This document shows positions 43,650 through 52,823 of a DNA stretch of 64,000 nt, one piece after another. The notes below the pieces were generated by a model. It was not told where the DNA came from and made no database searches. It was given only the letters and a program-made list of their open reading frames with translations. Location: positions 62,001-126,000 of the forward strand of contig JAMCQN010000151.1 of the NCBI GenBank assembly GCA_023382055.1. Direction: 5' to 3'. Position 1 is the first letter of the stretch. Each line of letters opens with the position of its first letter. Made by a program: the position numbers and the translations under genes. The stretch is from Chloroflexota bacterium (GTDB lineage: Bacteria > Chloroflexota > Anaerolineae > J036 > Brachytrichaceae).

Positions 43650-45641
43650 ATGACACCGACTAACACTTTGTTTTCGCGCTCTGCGTTAGGCATGGTCCGT
43701 GTTGCGGCCGTTTCGCCGGAATTGCGTGTCGCCGATGTGGGTTTCAACGTTCGCGCGACACTTGCTGCGCTGGATAAGCTATCAGAGCGAAAATGCCAGA
43801 TCGCGGTATTGCCCGAACTTGGTCTGACCGGGTATACGTGCGGGGATTTGTTCTACCAGTCGCACCTGCTCGATCAAGCCCGCGCCCAGCTTGCACAGAT
43901 CGCGGAGCACACTGAACGCACAGGCATCGTCTGCATCGTCGGGTTGCCGCTCGAACTCGATGGGCGGCTTTATAACTGCGCCGCGGTACTTGGCCAGGGC
44001 AGAGTCATCGGTGTTGTTCCAAAGACTTACCTGCCGACCAGCGGCGAATATTACGAAGAGCGCTGGTTCTCATCAGCACGCCATACGACGAAGGATACGG
44101 TCGTGCTGGCAGGATCTTCCGTGCCATTCGGCGCCGACCTTCTGTTCACCGCAGATAATGTTCAGAACTGCGTGCTGGGCGTAGAGATATGCGAAGACCT
44201 CTGGGCAGTATCCCCGCCGAGTGGCGCTATGGCGCTGGCGGGAGCGACTATCCTGGCGAATCCTTCAGCGAGCGTTGAGTTGCTCGGAAAATCGGATTAC
44301 CGCCGCGACCTGGTTAAACAGCAGTCGGCGCGCTGTTTGGCTGCCTATATCTACGCCGGCGCAGGTCCCAGCGAGTCCACCACCGATTTCGTTTGCGGAG
44401 GGCATTCGCTCATCGCAGAGAACGCCAGCCTTTTGGCTGAGACTGAGCGCTTCCACTTTACGACACAGAGTACCATTGCCGATATCGACCTGCAGCGGCT
44501 TTCACATGAGCGACTCAATAGCAGCAGTTATTCATCAGACAACGGCACAGGCCATTTCCGGCGCGTGCGGTTCACATTGCCGCGTGCCGACGAACCAATG
44601 ACAGACGCCGAGTTATTGCGCCCGGTGGCGCAGACGCCGTTTGTGCCCACTGACACCGCCCAGCGCGCGCGGCACAGTCAGGAGATATTCAACATCCAGT
44701 CGACCGGTCTGGCCAGGCGCCTTATGCACACGGGGGCTAAACGCGTGACTATCGGCATTTCCGGGGGGTTGGATTCAACGTTGGCGCTGCTGGTTGTGAT
44801 ACGCGCGTTCGATATCGTCGGTTTGGTGCACGATGGCATCATCGCGATCACCATGCCCGGCTTCGGCACCACATCGCGCACGCGCACCAATGCGGAGCGC
44901 CTGGCCGATCTTCTCGGCGTGACGCTGCGGCGCATACCGATTGTGGATGCCGTCCGGCAGCACTTCGCCGACATCGGTCACTCCGAAAGCGTCCATGATG
45001 TGACATACGAAAATGCACAGGCGCGCGAACGCACGCAGATACTGATGGACATAGCCAACCAGACAGGAGGATTCACTGTTGGCACCGGCGATCTCTCGGA
45101 GCTTGCCCTCGGGTGGGCGACGTTCAACGGCGATCAAATGTCGATGTATCACGTCAATGCGGGCGTTCCAAAGACACTGGTGCGCTACCTGATTGAATGG
45201 GTAGCCGATAGCGAGTTCAGCGGCGAGGTTTCCGCCGTGCTGCGCGACATCTGCGACACTCCGATTACACCCGAGCTACTCCCCCTTGGCGATGGAGATA
45301 AACTGCAGCAGGAAACCGAGACAACTATCGGTCCCTATCTGTTGCACGATTTCTTCCTTTACCAGGTGGTGCGCTACGGTTATCCGCCGCGTAAGGTTTT
45401 CTACCTGGCCCGCCATGCATTTGGCGGGATGTACGCGCCCGACGTCGTGTTGCACTGGCTGGAGTTGTTCTACCGGCGTTTCTTCTCGCAACAATACAAA
45501 CGCTCGGCAATGCCCGACAGCCCTAAAGTCGGAACCGTCGCGTTATCGCCGCGCGGCGACTGGCGCATGCCCAGCGATGCCAGCAGTTCGCTGTGGCAGA
45601 TTGAGATAGATGATATCCGGCAGTCACTCAATTTGAAATAG
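43650..45641 (+). CDS. nadE: Glutamine-dependent NAD+ synthetase
   Basis: Protein of 663 residues with the two-domain layout. The N-terminal nitrilase-type glutaminase has catalytic Glu56 ('[10 protein letters not shown]'), Lys125 ('VPKTYLPT') and Cys181 ('VEICEDLW'). The C-terminal ATP-pyrophosphatase synthetase has '[11 protein letters not shown]' at about 369-379. It amidates nicotinate adenine dinucleotide in NAD synthesis using glutamine. The ATG at 43650 is chosen because homologues begin near '[13 protein letters not shown]'; the ATGs at 43566 and 43692 are alternatives. Its last 14 bp overlap the convergent methyltransferase gene. Confidence 0.95.
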   Translation: MTPTNTLFSRSALGMVRVAAVSPELRVADVGFNVRATLAALDKLSERKCQIAVLPELGLTGYTCGDLFYQSHLLDQARAQLAQIAEHTERTGIVCIVGLPLELDGRLYNCAAVLGQGRVIGVVPKTYLPTSGEYYEERWFSSARHTTKDTVVLAGSSVPFGADLLFTADNVQNCVLGVEICEDLWAVSPPSGAMALAGATILANPSASVELLGKSDYRRDLVKQQSARCLAAYIYAGAGPSESTTDFVCGGHSLIAENASLLAETERFHFTTQSTIADIDLQRLSHERLNSSSYSSDNGTGHFRRVRFTLPRADEPMTDAELLRPVAQTPFVPTDTAQRARHSQEIFNIQSTGLARRLMHTGAKRVTIGISGGLDSTLALLVVIRAFDIVGLVHDGIIAITMPGFGTTSRTRTNAERLADLLGVTLRRIPIVDAVRQHFADIGHSESVHDVTYENAQARERTQILMDIANQTGGFTVGTGDLSELALGWATFNGDQMSMYHVNAGVPKTLVRYLIEWVADSEFSGEVSAVLRDICDTPITPELLPLGDGDKLQQETETTIGPYLLHDFFLYQVVRYGYPPRKVFYLARHAFGGMYAPDVVLHWLELFYRRFFSQQYKRSAMPDSPKVGTVALSPRGDWRMPSDASSSLWQIEIDDIRQSLNLK

Positions 45642-46416
45642 GCGCCCGGCGCTGGCGAGCCGCTTCGAACAGAATCACGCCGCAGGCAACCGCGGCATTC
45701 AATGACTCGACCTGGTTAGCCAGTGGGATCGATATGGTTCCGCTGGCTAAACGGTGCGCATCCGCGCTGATACCCGTTGCCTCGCCGCCGATGATGACTG
45801 CATTGGGGTCGCGCCATGGCACGCTGTCGTAAGAGCAGCTTCCGACAGCTTCCGCCGCCCAGACCGATCGACCCTGACACACGTCGTGGATCGCGTCCCA
45901 GTCCATATTGCTGACGATCAGACGAGCATGAGCGCCCATCCCCCCGCGCAACACTTTGGGGTTATACGGATCGACGCTGCCCGGGCTGAGGATGACCAGC
46001 CTGCCATCCGCGCCGGCGGCGACGCGCAGGCAGGCGCCCAGATTACCGGGGTCGCGGATGGCGTCGAGAATCAGGATCTGTCCGGGCAACGAGGATCGGA
46101 TCTGTTCAGGACTGGTTGCCGGGATACTAAAAACCGCCAGTACGCCGGGGGGATGTGTCTCTACAGATACGGCTCGCATGACCGCTTCATCCACGAGTAG
46201 CGTGTCAAGCATCGCGTGATCAGCCTGCCATTGTTGACCTGCGGTATCGCCTGTTGCGAAGGCGAATTGCGCGATCAGTCCGGCGCGGATGAAGTCGTCA
46301 ACAAGGCGGGCGCCCTCGGCAACAAAGAGCCCTTCGCGCTCGCGCGAATCGCGCTGATGCTGCAACTGGCGCGCCAGTTTCACGCGCTTGTTCTGTGTCG
46401 ATGTCAACATACGCAA
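45628..46416 (-). CDS. TrmH/SpoU-type 23S rRNA 2'-O-methyltransferase
   Basis: Protein of 262 residues. An N-terminal substrate-binding domain ('[32 protein letters not shown]') precedes the SpoU knot with '[22 protein letters not shown]', '[14 protein letters not shown]' and '[27 protein letters not shown]'. It resembles RlmB/YsgA-type enzymes that methylate 23S rRNA; the target nucleotide is unknown. The gene follows rplT by about 90 bp, with a terminator hairpin ending 2 bp before its start codon, so its expression may depend on read-through. An ATG two codons in is possible. Confidence 0.9.
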   Translation of the reverse strand: MRMLTSTQNKRVKLARQLQHQRDSREREGLFVAEGARLVDDFIRAGLIAQFAFATGDTAGQQWQADHAMLDTLLVDEAVMRAVSVETHPPGVLAVFSIPATSPEQIRSSLPGQILILDAIRDPGNLGACLRVAAGADGRLVILSPGSVDPYNPKVLRGGMGAHARLIVSNMDWDAIHDVCQGRSVWAAEAVGSCSYDSVPWRDPNAVIIGGEATGISADAHRLASGTISIPLANQVESLNAAVACGVILFEAARQRRAPISN

Positions 46417-46417
46417 A

Positions 46418-46441
46418 ATAGCCCACCAGGCGGTGGGCTAT
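46418..46441 (-). terminator. Rho-independent terminator at the end of infC-rpmI-rplT
   Basis: ATAGCCCACC and GGTGGGCTAT form a perfect 10-bp stem around AGGC and are followed on the minus strand by TTTT. It lies 65 bp after the rplT stop codon and just before the TrmH-type gene, and would attenuate transcription into it. Confidence 0.8.
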
Positions 46442-46506
46442 GCGAAACTCTCTAATGATGTATGCCGCCCCAACCTGCTTGCCAGGGCATTCACAGGTAA
46501 AGAAGC

Positions 46507-46854
46507 CTAAGCCTGCGCAGTCTGCACAACCGCGCTGAAAGCGGCGGCATCGCGCACCGCCAGATCGGCCAGGATCTTGCGATCCAACCGGATATTGGCG
46601 TGCTTCATATTGCTGGTCAGCTTGCTGTAGGTCGTGCCATTGAGCCGCGCTGCGGCGTTAATGCGCACAATCCACAGCCGGCGGAAATCGCGGCGGCGGT
46701 TGCGGCGATCCCTGTAGGCATACCACAACGCGTGCAGTCGCGCTTCGCTTGCGCGACGGATTGAGTGATTTCGCGCGCCATACTGACCCTTGGTAATTGC
46801 CAGGATACGATTGTGGCGACGGCGACCCTTTACCCCACCCTTTACTCTTGCCAT
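46507..46854 (-). CDS. rplT: Ribosomal protein L20 (bL20)
   Basis: Protein of 115 residues with the standard L20 start '[18 protein letters not shown]' and the conserved '[29 protein letters not shown]'. It binds 23S rRNA early in large-subunit assembly and in other bacteria represses its own operon. It is the third gene of infC-rpmI-rplT, 12 bp after rpmI. Confidence 0.97.
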   Translation of the reverse strand: MARVKGGVKGRRRHNRILAITKGQYGARNHSIRRASEARLHALWYAYRDRRNRRRDFRRLWIVRINAAARLNGTTYSKLTSNMKHANIRLDRKILADLAVRDAAAFSAVVQTAQA

Positions 46855-46866
46855 GTTCCTTTCCTC

Positions 46867-47076
46867 TTACTTCTGATAAAGATAGGGCGCCAGTTTCTTG
46901 ACGCGATCAATCAGACCCTTTGATGTTACCTCATGCATTTCAGGCAGTTCCGCCTTGATGCGCTTGCTCTTCTTTCGGCGCAGGTGGCTCTTGCCGAGTC
47001 GCGTGCGCATCAGCTTGCCGCTGCCAGTCAAGCGAAAGCGTTTTGATGTTGACTTGTGAGTTTTAATCTTTGGCAT
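46867..47076 (-). CDS. rpmI: Ribosomal protein L35 (bL35)
   Basis: Protein of 69 residues beginning 'MPKIKTHKSTSKRFRLTGSGKL' and containing 'RTRLGKSHLRRKKSKR', as expected for L35. I chose the ATG at 47076; a 13-codon extension in frame lies in the hairpin-bearing spacer and has no family support. The spacer to infC (99 bp) holds a strong RNA hairpin. Confidence 0.96.
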   Translation of the reverse strand: MPKIKTHKSTSKRFRLTGSGKLMRTRLGKSHLRRKKSKRIKAELPEMHEVTSKGLIDRVKKLAPYLYQK

Positions 47077-47101
47077 TCCATCCCTCGAATACTCATACTG
47101 A

Positions 47102-47140
47102 GGGGCAGGCGGCAAACCGGAACCGGCTTGCCCCTGCCCC
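47102..47140 (-). promoter_or_regulatory. Long mRNA hairpin upstream of rpmI (candidate L20 autoregulation element)
   Basis: GGGGCAGG (47102-47109) pairs perfectly with CCTGCCCC (47133-47140), and five further pairs (about 47111-47115 with 47128-47132) continue inward with mismatches. The structure ends 25 nt before the L35 start codon. In E. coli and B. subtilis L20 represses this operon by binding leader or intercistronic RNA, so the position fits. There is no T-run, so it is not a terminator. Confidence 0.55.
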
Positions 47141-47175
47141 TGGTAAAGCGACTAAGTAAGTTTTAGCTTGTTGAG

Positions 47176-47949
47176 CTAAGGCAGATTGAACTGCTCCTGA
47201 CTGCGTTCCCTGGCGCGCTTGACGCGATTTATCGCTTTACGCGCGCTTTTGTCCTTCGGTACACCGTTACTGTCAGCATCCTCGACGGCATCGAGGACCT
47301 CGATTTCATCCTCATCATCTTCGTCGTCGTCATCCTCAATATAGCCCTGAGCCTTGTCAACCTCAAGCTCTTCCTGGATGCGGACCTGTGTTGATTTCAG
47401 CGTCGATGCCGCCACTGTCGCTGCCGTAGGCGCCAGAACCATCAGCATGGTTTTCCCTTCCATCTGCGGCGCGAACTCGATTATCGCAAGATCAGCGCAC
47501 TCCGAACTCACCTTGTCCATCATGCGCCGGGCGACATGCGGAATCTGGTCTTCACGCCCCTTGAACCTCAGGCTGACTTTCACCTTATTTCCCTGCTGAA
47601 GGAAACGCCGCGCGCTGCGGATCTTGAAAGACAGATGATGATCGGTGGTTTTAGGGCGTAAGCGCACCCCTTTGATTTCGGTAACTTTAAGGTTCTTTTT
47701 CGCCTCGCGTTCTTTTTTCTCGCGCTCGTAGATAAACTTGCCGTAGTCGAAAATCCGGCACACGGGCGGTTCAGCATTGGGCGCAACCTCAATCAGATCG
47801 AGGTGCTGCACACGCGCCTGATGCAGTGCATCGCGCGTATCTACGAGACCCTTATTGCTTCCGTCAGCAGCAATCAATCGCACTTGCGGAACACGGATCT
47901 GCTCATTGATGCGAAATTGCGGCGCATATTGAGTTCTGAATGGCGGTAT
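47176..47949 (-). CDS. infC: Translation initiation factor IF-3, with rare AUA start codon and acidic C-terminal tail
   Basis: Protein of 257 residues. The IF3 N-domain ('FRINEQIRVPQVRLIAADG', 'PPVCRIFDYGKFIYE') and C-domain ('RPKTTDHHLSFKIRSARRFLQQGNKVKVSLRFKGRE') are complete. The only ATG/GTG in frame (GTG at 47883) would cut into the conserved N-domain. The frame extends upstream to an ATA at 47947-47949, with a GGAGG placed 8 nt before it. A rare AUU/AUC/AUA start is a known hallmark of infC that lets IF3 repress itself. After the C-domain come ~60 extra residues: a 'DDDDEDDEDE' run, then a basic segment. It leads infC-rpmI-rplT. Confidence 0.93.
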   Translation of the reverse strand: MPPFRTQYAPQFRINEQIRVPQVRLIAADGSNKGLVDTRDALHQARVQHLDLIEVAPNAEPPVCRIFDYGKFIYEREKKEREAKKNLKVTEIKGVRLRPKTTDHHLSFKIRSARRFLQQGNKVKVSLRFKGREDQIPHVARRMMDKVSSECADLAIIEFAPQMEGKTMLMVLAPTAATVAASTLKSTQVRIQEELEVDKAQGYIEDDDDEDDEDEIEVLDAVEDADSNGVPKDKSARKAINRVKRARERSQEQFNLP

Positions 47950-48052
47950 ACTCGAATCCTCCTCTGCCTGAAAGCAGAAACTAAGTTAATCCTGATATTT
48001 TCGTGATGGAATTATACCGAATGCCGGCATAGCCGTCAAACCGAACTCGCCT

Positions 48053-48058
48053 TATAAT
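48053..48058 (+). promoter_or_regulatory. -10 box for a leaderless alaS transcript
   Basis: A perfect TATAAT ends 9 bp before the ATG at 48068, placing the start about 2-3 nt before the codon. There is no ribosome site in the remaining bases. The -35 region is poor. Confidence 0.45.
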
Positions 48059-48067
48059 TTCGGTCTT

Positions 48068-50776
48068 ATGCTGAGCAATCAAATACGCAGTGCTTTCATT
48101 GACTACTTCGCGCGTAACGGCCACCAGGTCGAGCCGTCATCGTCGCTGATCCCTTATGGTGATAAGACCATTCTTTTCACCAATGCAGGCATGAACCAGT
48201 TCAAGAACCTGTTTCTCGGCCTGGAGAAACGCAATTATACCCGCGCGGTTACCGCACAAAAGGTGATGCGCGTCAGCGGCAAGCACAACGACCTTGAAAA
48301 CGTCGGCCCAAGCCCGCGGCATCACACCTTCTTCGAGATGCTGGGGAACTTCTCATTTGGTGATTATTTCAAAGCCGACGCCATGAGTTATGCTCTGGAA
48401 CTGGTAACCAAGGTCTATGGCCTCGATATGGACCGCCTGTGGTTTACGATTTATCGCGAGGATGACGAGGCGGAAACCCTCTGGAAGAAGCTCGGCGTCA
48501 ACAGCAGTCGCATCTTGCGCTTTGGCGAGAAGGATAATTTCTGGCAGATGGGCGACACCGGGCCCTGCGGCCCGAACTCGGAGATCCATTACTTTACCGG
48601 GGACAGAAAAGAGGACAATACAGCCGACCATGTGAATTCCGACAACGACGAGACGACACTCGAGTTCTGGAACCTTGTTTTCATGCAATATGACCGCGAT
48701 CCCAGCGGGAAACTCACGCCATTGCCGCGGCCAAGCATCGACACGGGCATGGGATTCGAGCGCATTTGCCGCCTGGTACAGGGTGTGCCCACTAACTACG
48801 AAACGGACTTATTCGCGCCAGTCTTCGAACGCATCCAGAACCTGGCAGGACACACAGACGAACAGCGCCAGAACGATTATGTGGCTTACCGCGTAGTCGC
48901 AGATCATGTGCGCGCAGCCTCATTCCTGATCGGTGATGGCGTCTTGCCCGGCAATGAGGGGCGCAATTATGTATTGCGTATGATTCTACGGCGCGCTGCG
49001 CGCTTCGGACGGAAGATCGGTTTCAACGACCCGTTTCTATACCAGGTGTCCGACGCCGTCATCCAAAAGATGGGCGAACACTATCGCGAGCTGGTTGAAC
49101 GCCGCAAACACATTCTCAGCACCATTCACCAGGAAGAAGAGCGCTTTGCGCGAACGCTTGATATCGGTCTGCAGCGTCTCGATGACATCATCGATGGTCT
49201 GGACAAGACCGTACAACCCGCGGTAATTCCCGGTGACGTAGCCTTCAAGCTGTACGATACCTATGGGCTGCCTGTAGAGATCACCCGGGACGAGGCTAAG
49301 GAGCGCGGCGCAGGTGTCGACGAGGCTGGATTCCTGGCGGCGCGTGAAGCAGCGCGCGAGCGAAACCGTGGCGGCGACCAGTTCAGCGCGGATTATGACT
49401 TGCGTCGCGCCTACAGCGAGGCCCTGGAGACGCTCAAGTCCAGCGGCGTCCTGTCTGACAACGGCGTTGCATACGATCCATATGGACCGCTGACCGTAGA
49501 TACCGAAGTTGCAGCTTTATTGCGCGAAGGCGAGATGACGGAACATGCGGTCGCAGGAGAACACATCGAGATCGTTCTACCCCGTACGCCGTTTTATGTT
49601 GAAGGGGGCGGCCAGGTCAGCGACACGGGTGTCATCACGGCGCGCGCGATCAATGGCGAGGCACCGGCCTGGAGCGTTACCGTGACCGATATGCGCCGTC
49701 CTGCGCCGGGTTTCATTGTGCACGTGTGCGAGGTGACTTACGGGCAGCCGCGCATCGGCGATTCCTGCGTTGCCCAAGTCGATGAAACCCGCCGTCTGGA
49801 CATCATGCGCAATCATACGGCCACACACCTGTTGCAGAAGTCTTTGCGAGCAGTCGTTGGAGACCATGTAGGTCAACAAGGTTCACTTGTTGCGCCTGAC
49901 CGTTTACGCTTTGATTACTCCCACAGCGCGCCGCTGACGATAGAGCAGCTCGATCAGGTCAGCAACATGCTCAATGACGCCATCCTGGTCAACTACCCGG
50001 TTACGGCGTCACAGGAAGCTTATAAAGACGTCGTGAAAGCGGGCGCTATGGCCTTCTTCAGCGAGAAGTACGGGGATATCGTCAGGGTATTGCGGATTGG
50101 CGAACCCGGCCACAAACCGTTCAGTATGGAGCTGTGTGGCGGTACGCACGTCAAACAGACTGGCGACATCGGAAGCGCGTTGATTGTCAGCGAGACCGCG
50201 GTGGCTGCCGGCGTGCGGCGCATCGAGGTACTGACGGGTCATGGCGCACTGAGATACGCGAAGCGCCTGTCCCAGCAACTGGCATCCGTCGCGCAGGCAT
50301 TGAATACCAACCCGGACCAGGTCACCGAGCAGACCGCCAAAGTGCTGACCGTGCTGTCTGATACGCAAAAAACGCTTGAAAAAGCGCAGAAAGAACTCGC
50401 CCGCGCGAAATTCAACGAGATGCTGGCGGAGATGCACTCGGTGAAGAACAACCCGGTGCTGGTGGCGCAGACGCAGGTTGAGAGCATGGATGTATTGCGC
50501 GAGATGACCGACTGGTTCCGCGACAAGCACCCCAGCGGCGTGGTCGTTTTAGGCGCGGTGATCGGGGAGAAACCGGCGATTGTCGTCGCCGTATCGAAGG
50601 ATCTGAACAGCAAAGGCCTGGACGCCGGCAAACTGGCGCGTGAGATCGCGAAGCTGGTCGACGGCAGTGGCGGCGGTCGTCCTACCCTGGCACAGGCCGG
50701 CGGAAAAGACGCGACCAAACTGAGCGCAGCCCTTGCCCAGGCCACCCGACTCATCGAAAGCTGGTTGAGCGCATAG
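48068..50776 (+). CDS. alaS: Alanyl-tRNA synthetase
   Basis: Protein of 902 residues, slightly longer than E. coli AlaS. The N-terminal class II core is intact ('SSLIPYGDKTILFTNAGMNQFKNLF', 'RHHTFFEMLGNFSFGDYFK', 'DTGMGFERI'). The editing domain has 'NHTATHLLQKSL' at about 581 and 'ELCGGTHVKQTGDIG' at about 689, with the zinc-binding Cys and His. The C-terminal domain has 'GGGRPTLAQAGG'. The start has no Shine-Dalgarno but a -10 box immediately upstream. Confidence 0.97.
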   Translation: MLSNQIRSAFIDYFARNGHQVEPSSSLIPYGDKTILFTNAGMNQFKNLFLGLEKRNYTRAVTAQKVMRVSGKHNDLENVGPSPRHHTFFEMLGNFSFGDYFKADAMSYALELVTKVYGLDMDRLWFTIYREDDEAETLWKKLGVNSSRILRFGEKDNFWQMGDTGPCGPNSEIHYFTGDRKEDNTADHVNSDNDETTLEFWNLVFMQYDRDPSGKLTPLPRPSIDTGMGFERICRLVQGVPTNYETDLFAPVFERIQNLAGHTDEQRQNDYVAYRVVADHVRAASFLIGDGVLPGNEGRNYVLRMILRRAARFGRKIGFNDPFLYQVSDAVIQKMGEHYRELVERRKHILSTIHQEEERFARTLDIGLQRLDDIIDGLDKTVQPAVIPGDVAFKLYDTYGLPVEITRDEAKERGAGVDEAGFLAAREAARERNRGGDQFSADYDLRRAYSEALETLKSSGVLSDNGVAYDPYGPLTVDTEVAALLREGEMTEHAVAGEHIEIVLPRTPFYVEGGGQVSDTGVITARAINGEAPAWSVTVTDMRRPAPGFIVHVCEVTYGQPRIGDSCVAQVDETRRLDIMRNHTATHLLQKSLRAVVGDHVGQQGSLVAPDRLRFDYSHSAPLTIEQLDQVSNMLNDAILVNYPVTASQEAYKDVVKAGAMAFFSEKYGDIVRVLRIGEPGHKPFSMELCGGTHVKQTGDIGSALIVSETAVAAGVRRIEVLTGHGALRYAKRLSQQLASVAQALNTNPDQVTEQTAKVLTVLSDTQKTLEKAQKELARAKFNEMLAEMHSVKNNPVLVAQTQVESMDVLREMTDWFRDKHPSGVVVLGAVIGEKPAIVVAVSKDLNSKGLDAGKLAREIAKLVDGSGGGRPTLAQAGGKDATKLSAALAQATRLIESWLSA

Positions 50777-50822
50777 GAACGCGCATGCGACTGCCTGTAC
50801 AATGCAGCCGTAGTAGCTCATA

Positions 50823-52337
50823 ATGATCGGGAAAATAATCTACCTTGCGCCTGAGGATGATCTCGCTGGTGTGCGGGACAGGATAGAATGGGCGCAAGCG
50901 CAGCGGATTGCGCTCGTCCTGCCCGATAATCACGGAACTTCGTCGATCCGGGAGCTTGACTTCGCGCTCATCAGGCGCGCGGGCCAGCAGTGCGGCAGCG
51001 AGATCGCCATCGTCACTCGCAATGAGTCGTTGCGAAGAGCCGCGCATGAGACGGGACTGATCACCTTCGGTTCGGTCAAGCAGGCAGTCCGACATCGGTG
51101 GCTGACCAATGAGGATGTGAGCCCGCTTGAGCGACTCACCCCGCCGCGCCGTTTCGTCCCCAATACCATGCGGCGGTTCTACCCTCGACGCAACTGGTTC
51201 ATGATTGGTCTGAAGATAATGGTTGCGTTAGCGACGTTCGCAATTGTGTCCGGTGCTGCACTGGTTGTCGTCCCCACCGCGCAGGTCACGCTTACAGCCT
51301 CAAGCCAGGATATCAATCTGATCGTCCCCGTCACGCTGGATACGCAGGTTGACAAGGTCGATGTTGAGAACCTGGCCGTACCGGCGCAACGCGTTGATGT
51401 GGTTGTCGAGGATGTCGTTTCAGTCCCGACAACCGGCGCAAAGGATATCCCGCAGGGGAAGGCAACCGGGACGGTGTTATTTTTCAATATGCTTGCGACG
51501 CCGTATAAAGTACCGAAAAACACCGTTGTTCGCACCTCATCGGCCAGCATCGCCATCCGCTTTGTCACCCTGAGCGATGTCGATGTCCCGCCAGCGGGTA
51601 GGGCTGAAGTGGCCGTGCAAGCCATCGATGAAGGCCCGAGTGGAAACGTTCCCGCTAACCAGATCAACCGAGTCGAAGGGCTGCCATCGATAGCCGTCAA
51701 TGTATTGAATGCAGCCGAAACGAAGGGCGGCGGTGTGAAAACGGTGCATGCCGTTACACAGGATGACTACACCCGCGCCCGGGCGCTGGCACAGGAGAAA
51801 CTCTTGCAGACGGCGCTCCAGAAAATGCAGGCTGATCCGGAGGTGATGCGGAATGGCTGGTATATCGTGCCGAATACGCTTTTCATCGCCGACGTGCAGG
51901 ATGAAACTTATAACCGGTTTGTAACCGAACAGGCGGATGAACTCAGTCTGAGCCTGCGCTTGCAGGTCGCCGGTCTGGCCGTGTCACCGGCCGATCTGGA
52001 TAGCATCGCCAGGGCTAAAGTCGCATCTAAAGTCCCGCTTGGGTTCAGCCTGCTGGATGTCACGACCGAGCGCGGCGATGTGGCTGAAGAAGGAACAGGC
52101 GTGCGGACGGAATTCTTTATCACCGCACATGCTCGGGCCGGAGCGGCGATTGACGTGAATCAGGTTAAAAAACTCGTCCGTGGAAAGACGATTGCGGATG
52201 CGCAGTCCGCGTTACTGGAAAACTACTCGCTGACAGGCAACCCGGCCATTGTGGTCCAGCCCGACTGGCTGCTGCGTTATACGAATCGTATGCCTTTCGT
52301 CACGTTGCGAATCGAGGCGCAGGTCAAGAGACAGTAA
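50823..52337 (+). CDS. Baseplate J/gp47-like protein with an N-terminal cytoplasmic domain and one membrane helix
   Basis: Protein of 504 residues. Residues 1-100 form a small alpha/beta domain ('IYLAPEDDLAGVRDRIEWAQAQRIALVLPDNH'). A Pro/Arg-rich stretch and one membrane helix (about 126-150) follow, and then ~350 mainly beta residues outside the membrane, including 'GKATGTVLFFNMLATPYKVPKNTVV' and 'VAVQAIDEGPSGNVPANQINRVEG', which match the baseplate J fold. Such proteins recur beside ruvX in Chloroflexota and are not phage remnants as far as I know. It is the first gene of a run with ruvX and mltG, suggesting an envelope role. Confidence 0.78.
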   Translation: MIGKIIYLAPEDDLAGVRDRIEWAQAQRIALVLPDNHGTSSIRELDFALIRRAGQQCGSEIAIVTRNESLRRAAHETGLITFGSVKQAVRHRWLTNEDVSPLERLTPPRRFVPNTMRRFYPRRNWFMIGLKIMVALATFAIVSGAALVVVPTAQVTLTASSQDINLIVPVTLDTQVDKVDVENLAVPAQRVDVVVEDVVSVPTTGAKDIPQGKATGTVLFFNMLATPYKVPKNTVVRTSSASIAIRFVTLSDVDVPPAGRAEVAVQAIDEGPSGNVPANQINRVEGLPSIAVNVLNAAETKGGGVKTVHAVTQDDYTRARALAQEKLLQTALQKMQADPEVMRNGWYIVPNTLFIADVQDETYNRFVTEQADELSLSLRLQVAGLAVSPADLDSIARAKVASKVPLGFSLLDVTTERGDVAEEGTGVRTEFFITAHARAGAAIDVNQVKKLVRGKTIADAQSALLENYSLTGNPAIVVQPDWLLRYTNRMPFVTLRIEAQVKRQ

Positions 52338-52349
52338 CCGGGTACAGAC

Positions 52350-52802
52350 ATGGCACGCAGTATAGGTCTGGATGTCGGCAACCGTCGTATCGGCGTAGCA
52401 GTCAGCGACACGCTCAAGGTCATTGCCCGCCCGCTCGACGTGATCGACCGGAAACGGCAGGATGCGCTTCAATCCATCAATCAACTGGTAAAGAGCCAGT
52501 TGGCAGACGAGGTAATCGTCGGCTACCCCTGGAACGCCGATGGATCAGCAGGCTCACAGGCGCGCCAGGTCGAGGCGTTCGTCGCCCAACTGCGCGCCTT
52601 GCTGGATGTGCCGATTCATCTGTGCGACGAACGGTACAGTACGGGGGAGGCAATCGAGATACTGGAAACAAGGCGGCGTAAAGACCGGGTAGCGCACGAA
52701 GATGCCATCGCGGCTGCGGTAATACTGCAGCGTTACCTCGATCAACTGCATCCAATTGAGTCGGATCAACTTGAGGAAGAGGATCATCCAGCCACCGAGT
52801 AG
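52350..52802 (+). CDS. ruvX: RuvX/YqgF, Holliday junction resolvase-like 16S rRNA-processing nuclease
   Basis: Protein of 150 residues with an RNase H-like fold: 'GLDVGNRRIGVAVSD' (catalytic Asp at about 8), 'VIVGYPWNADGSAGSQARQV', 'LCDERYSTGEA' and the closing 'AHEDAIAAAVILQRYL', which give the other acidic residues. YqgF is needed for 16S rRNA 5'-end maturation. The gene begins 12 bp after the baseplate-like gene and precedes mltG by 21 bp, a common arrangement. Confidence 0.93.
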   Translation: MARSIGLDVGNRRIGVAVSDTLKVIARPLDVIDRKRQDALQSINQLVKSQLADEVIVGYPWNADGSAGSQARQVEAFVAQLRALLDVPIHLCDERYSTGEAIEILETRRRKDRVAHEDAIAAAVILQRYLDQLHPIESDQLEEEDHPATE

Positions 52803-52823
52803 TCGATCCTGGTCACAACCTTC

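Noticed and set aside
50823-52337. Prophage remnant based on the baseplate-J-like protein
   Set aside because: No other phage genes, attachment sites or integrase are near, and the neighbours are housekeeping genes.
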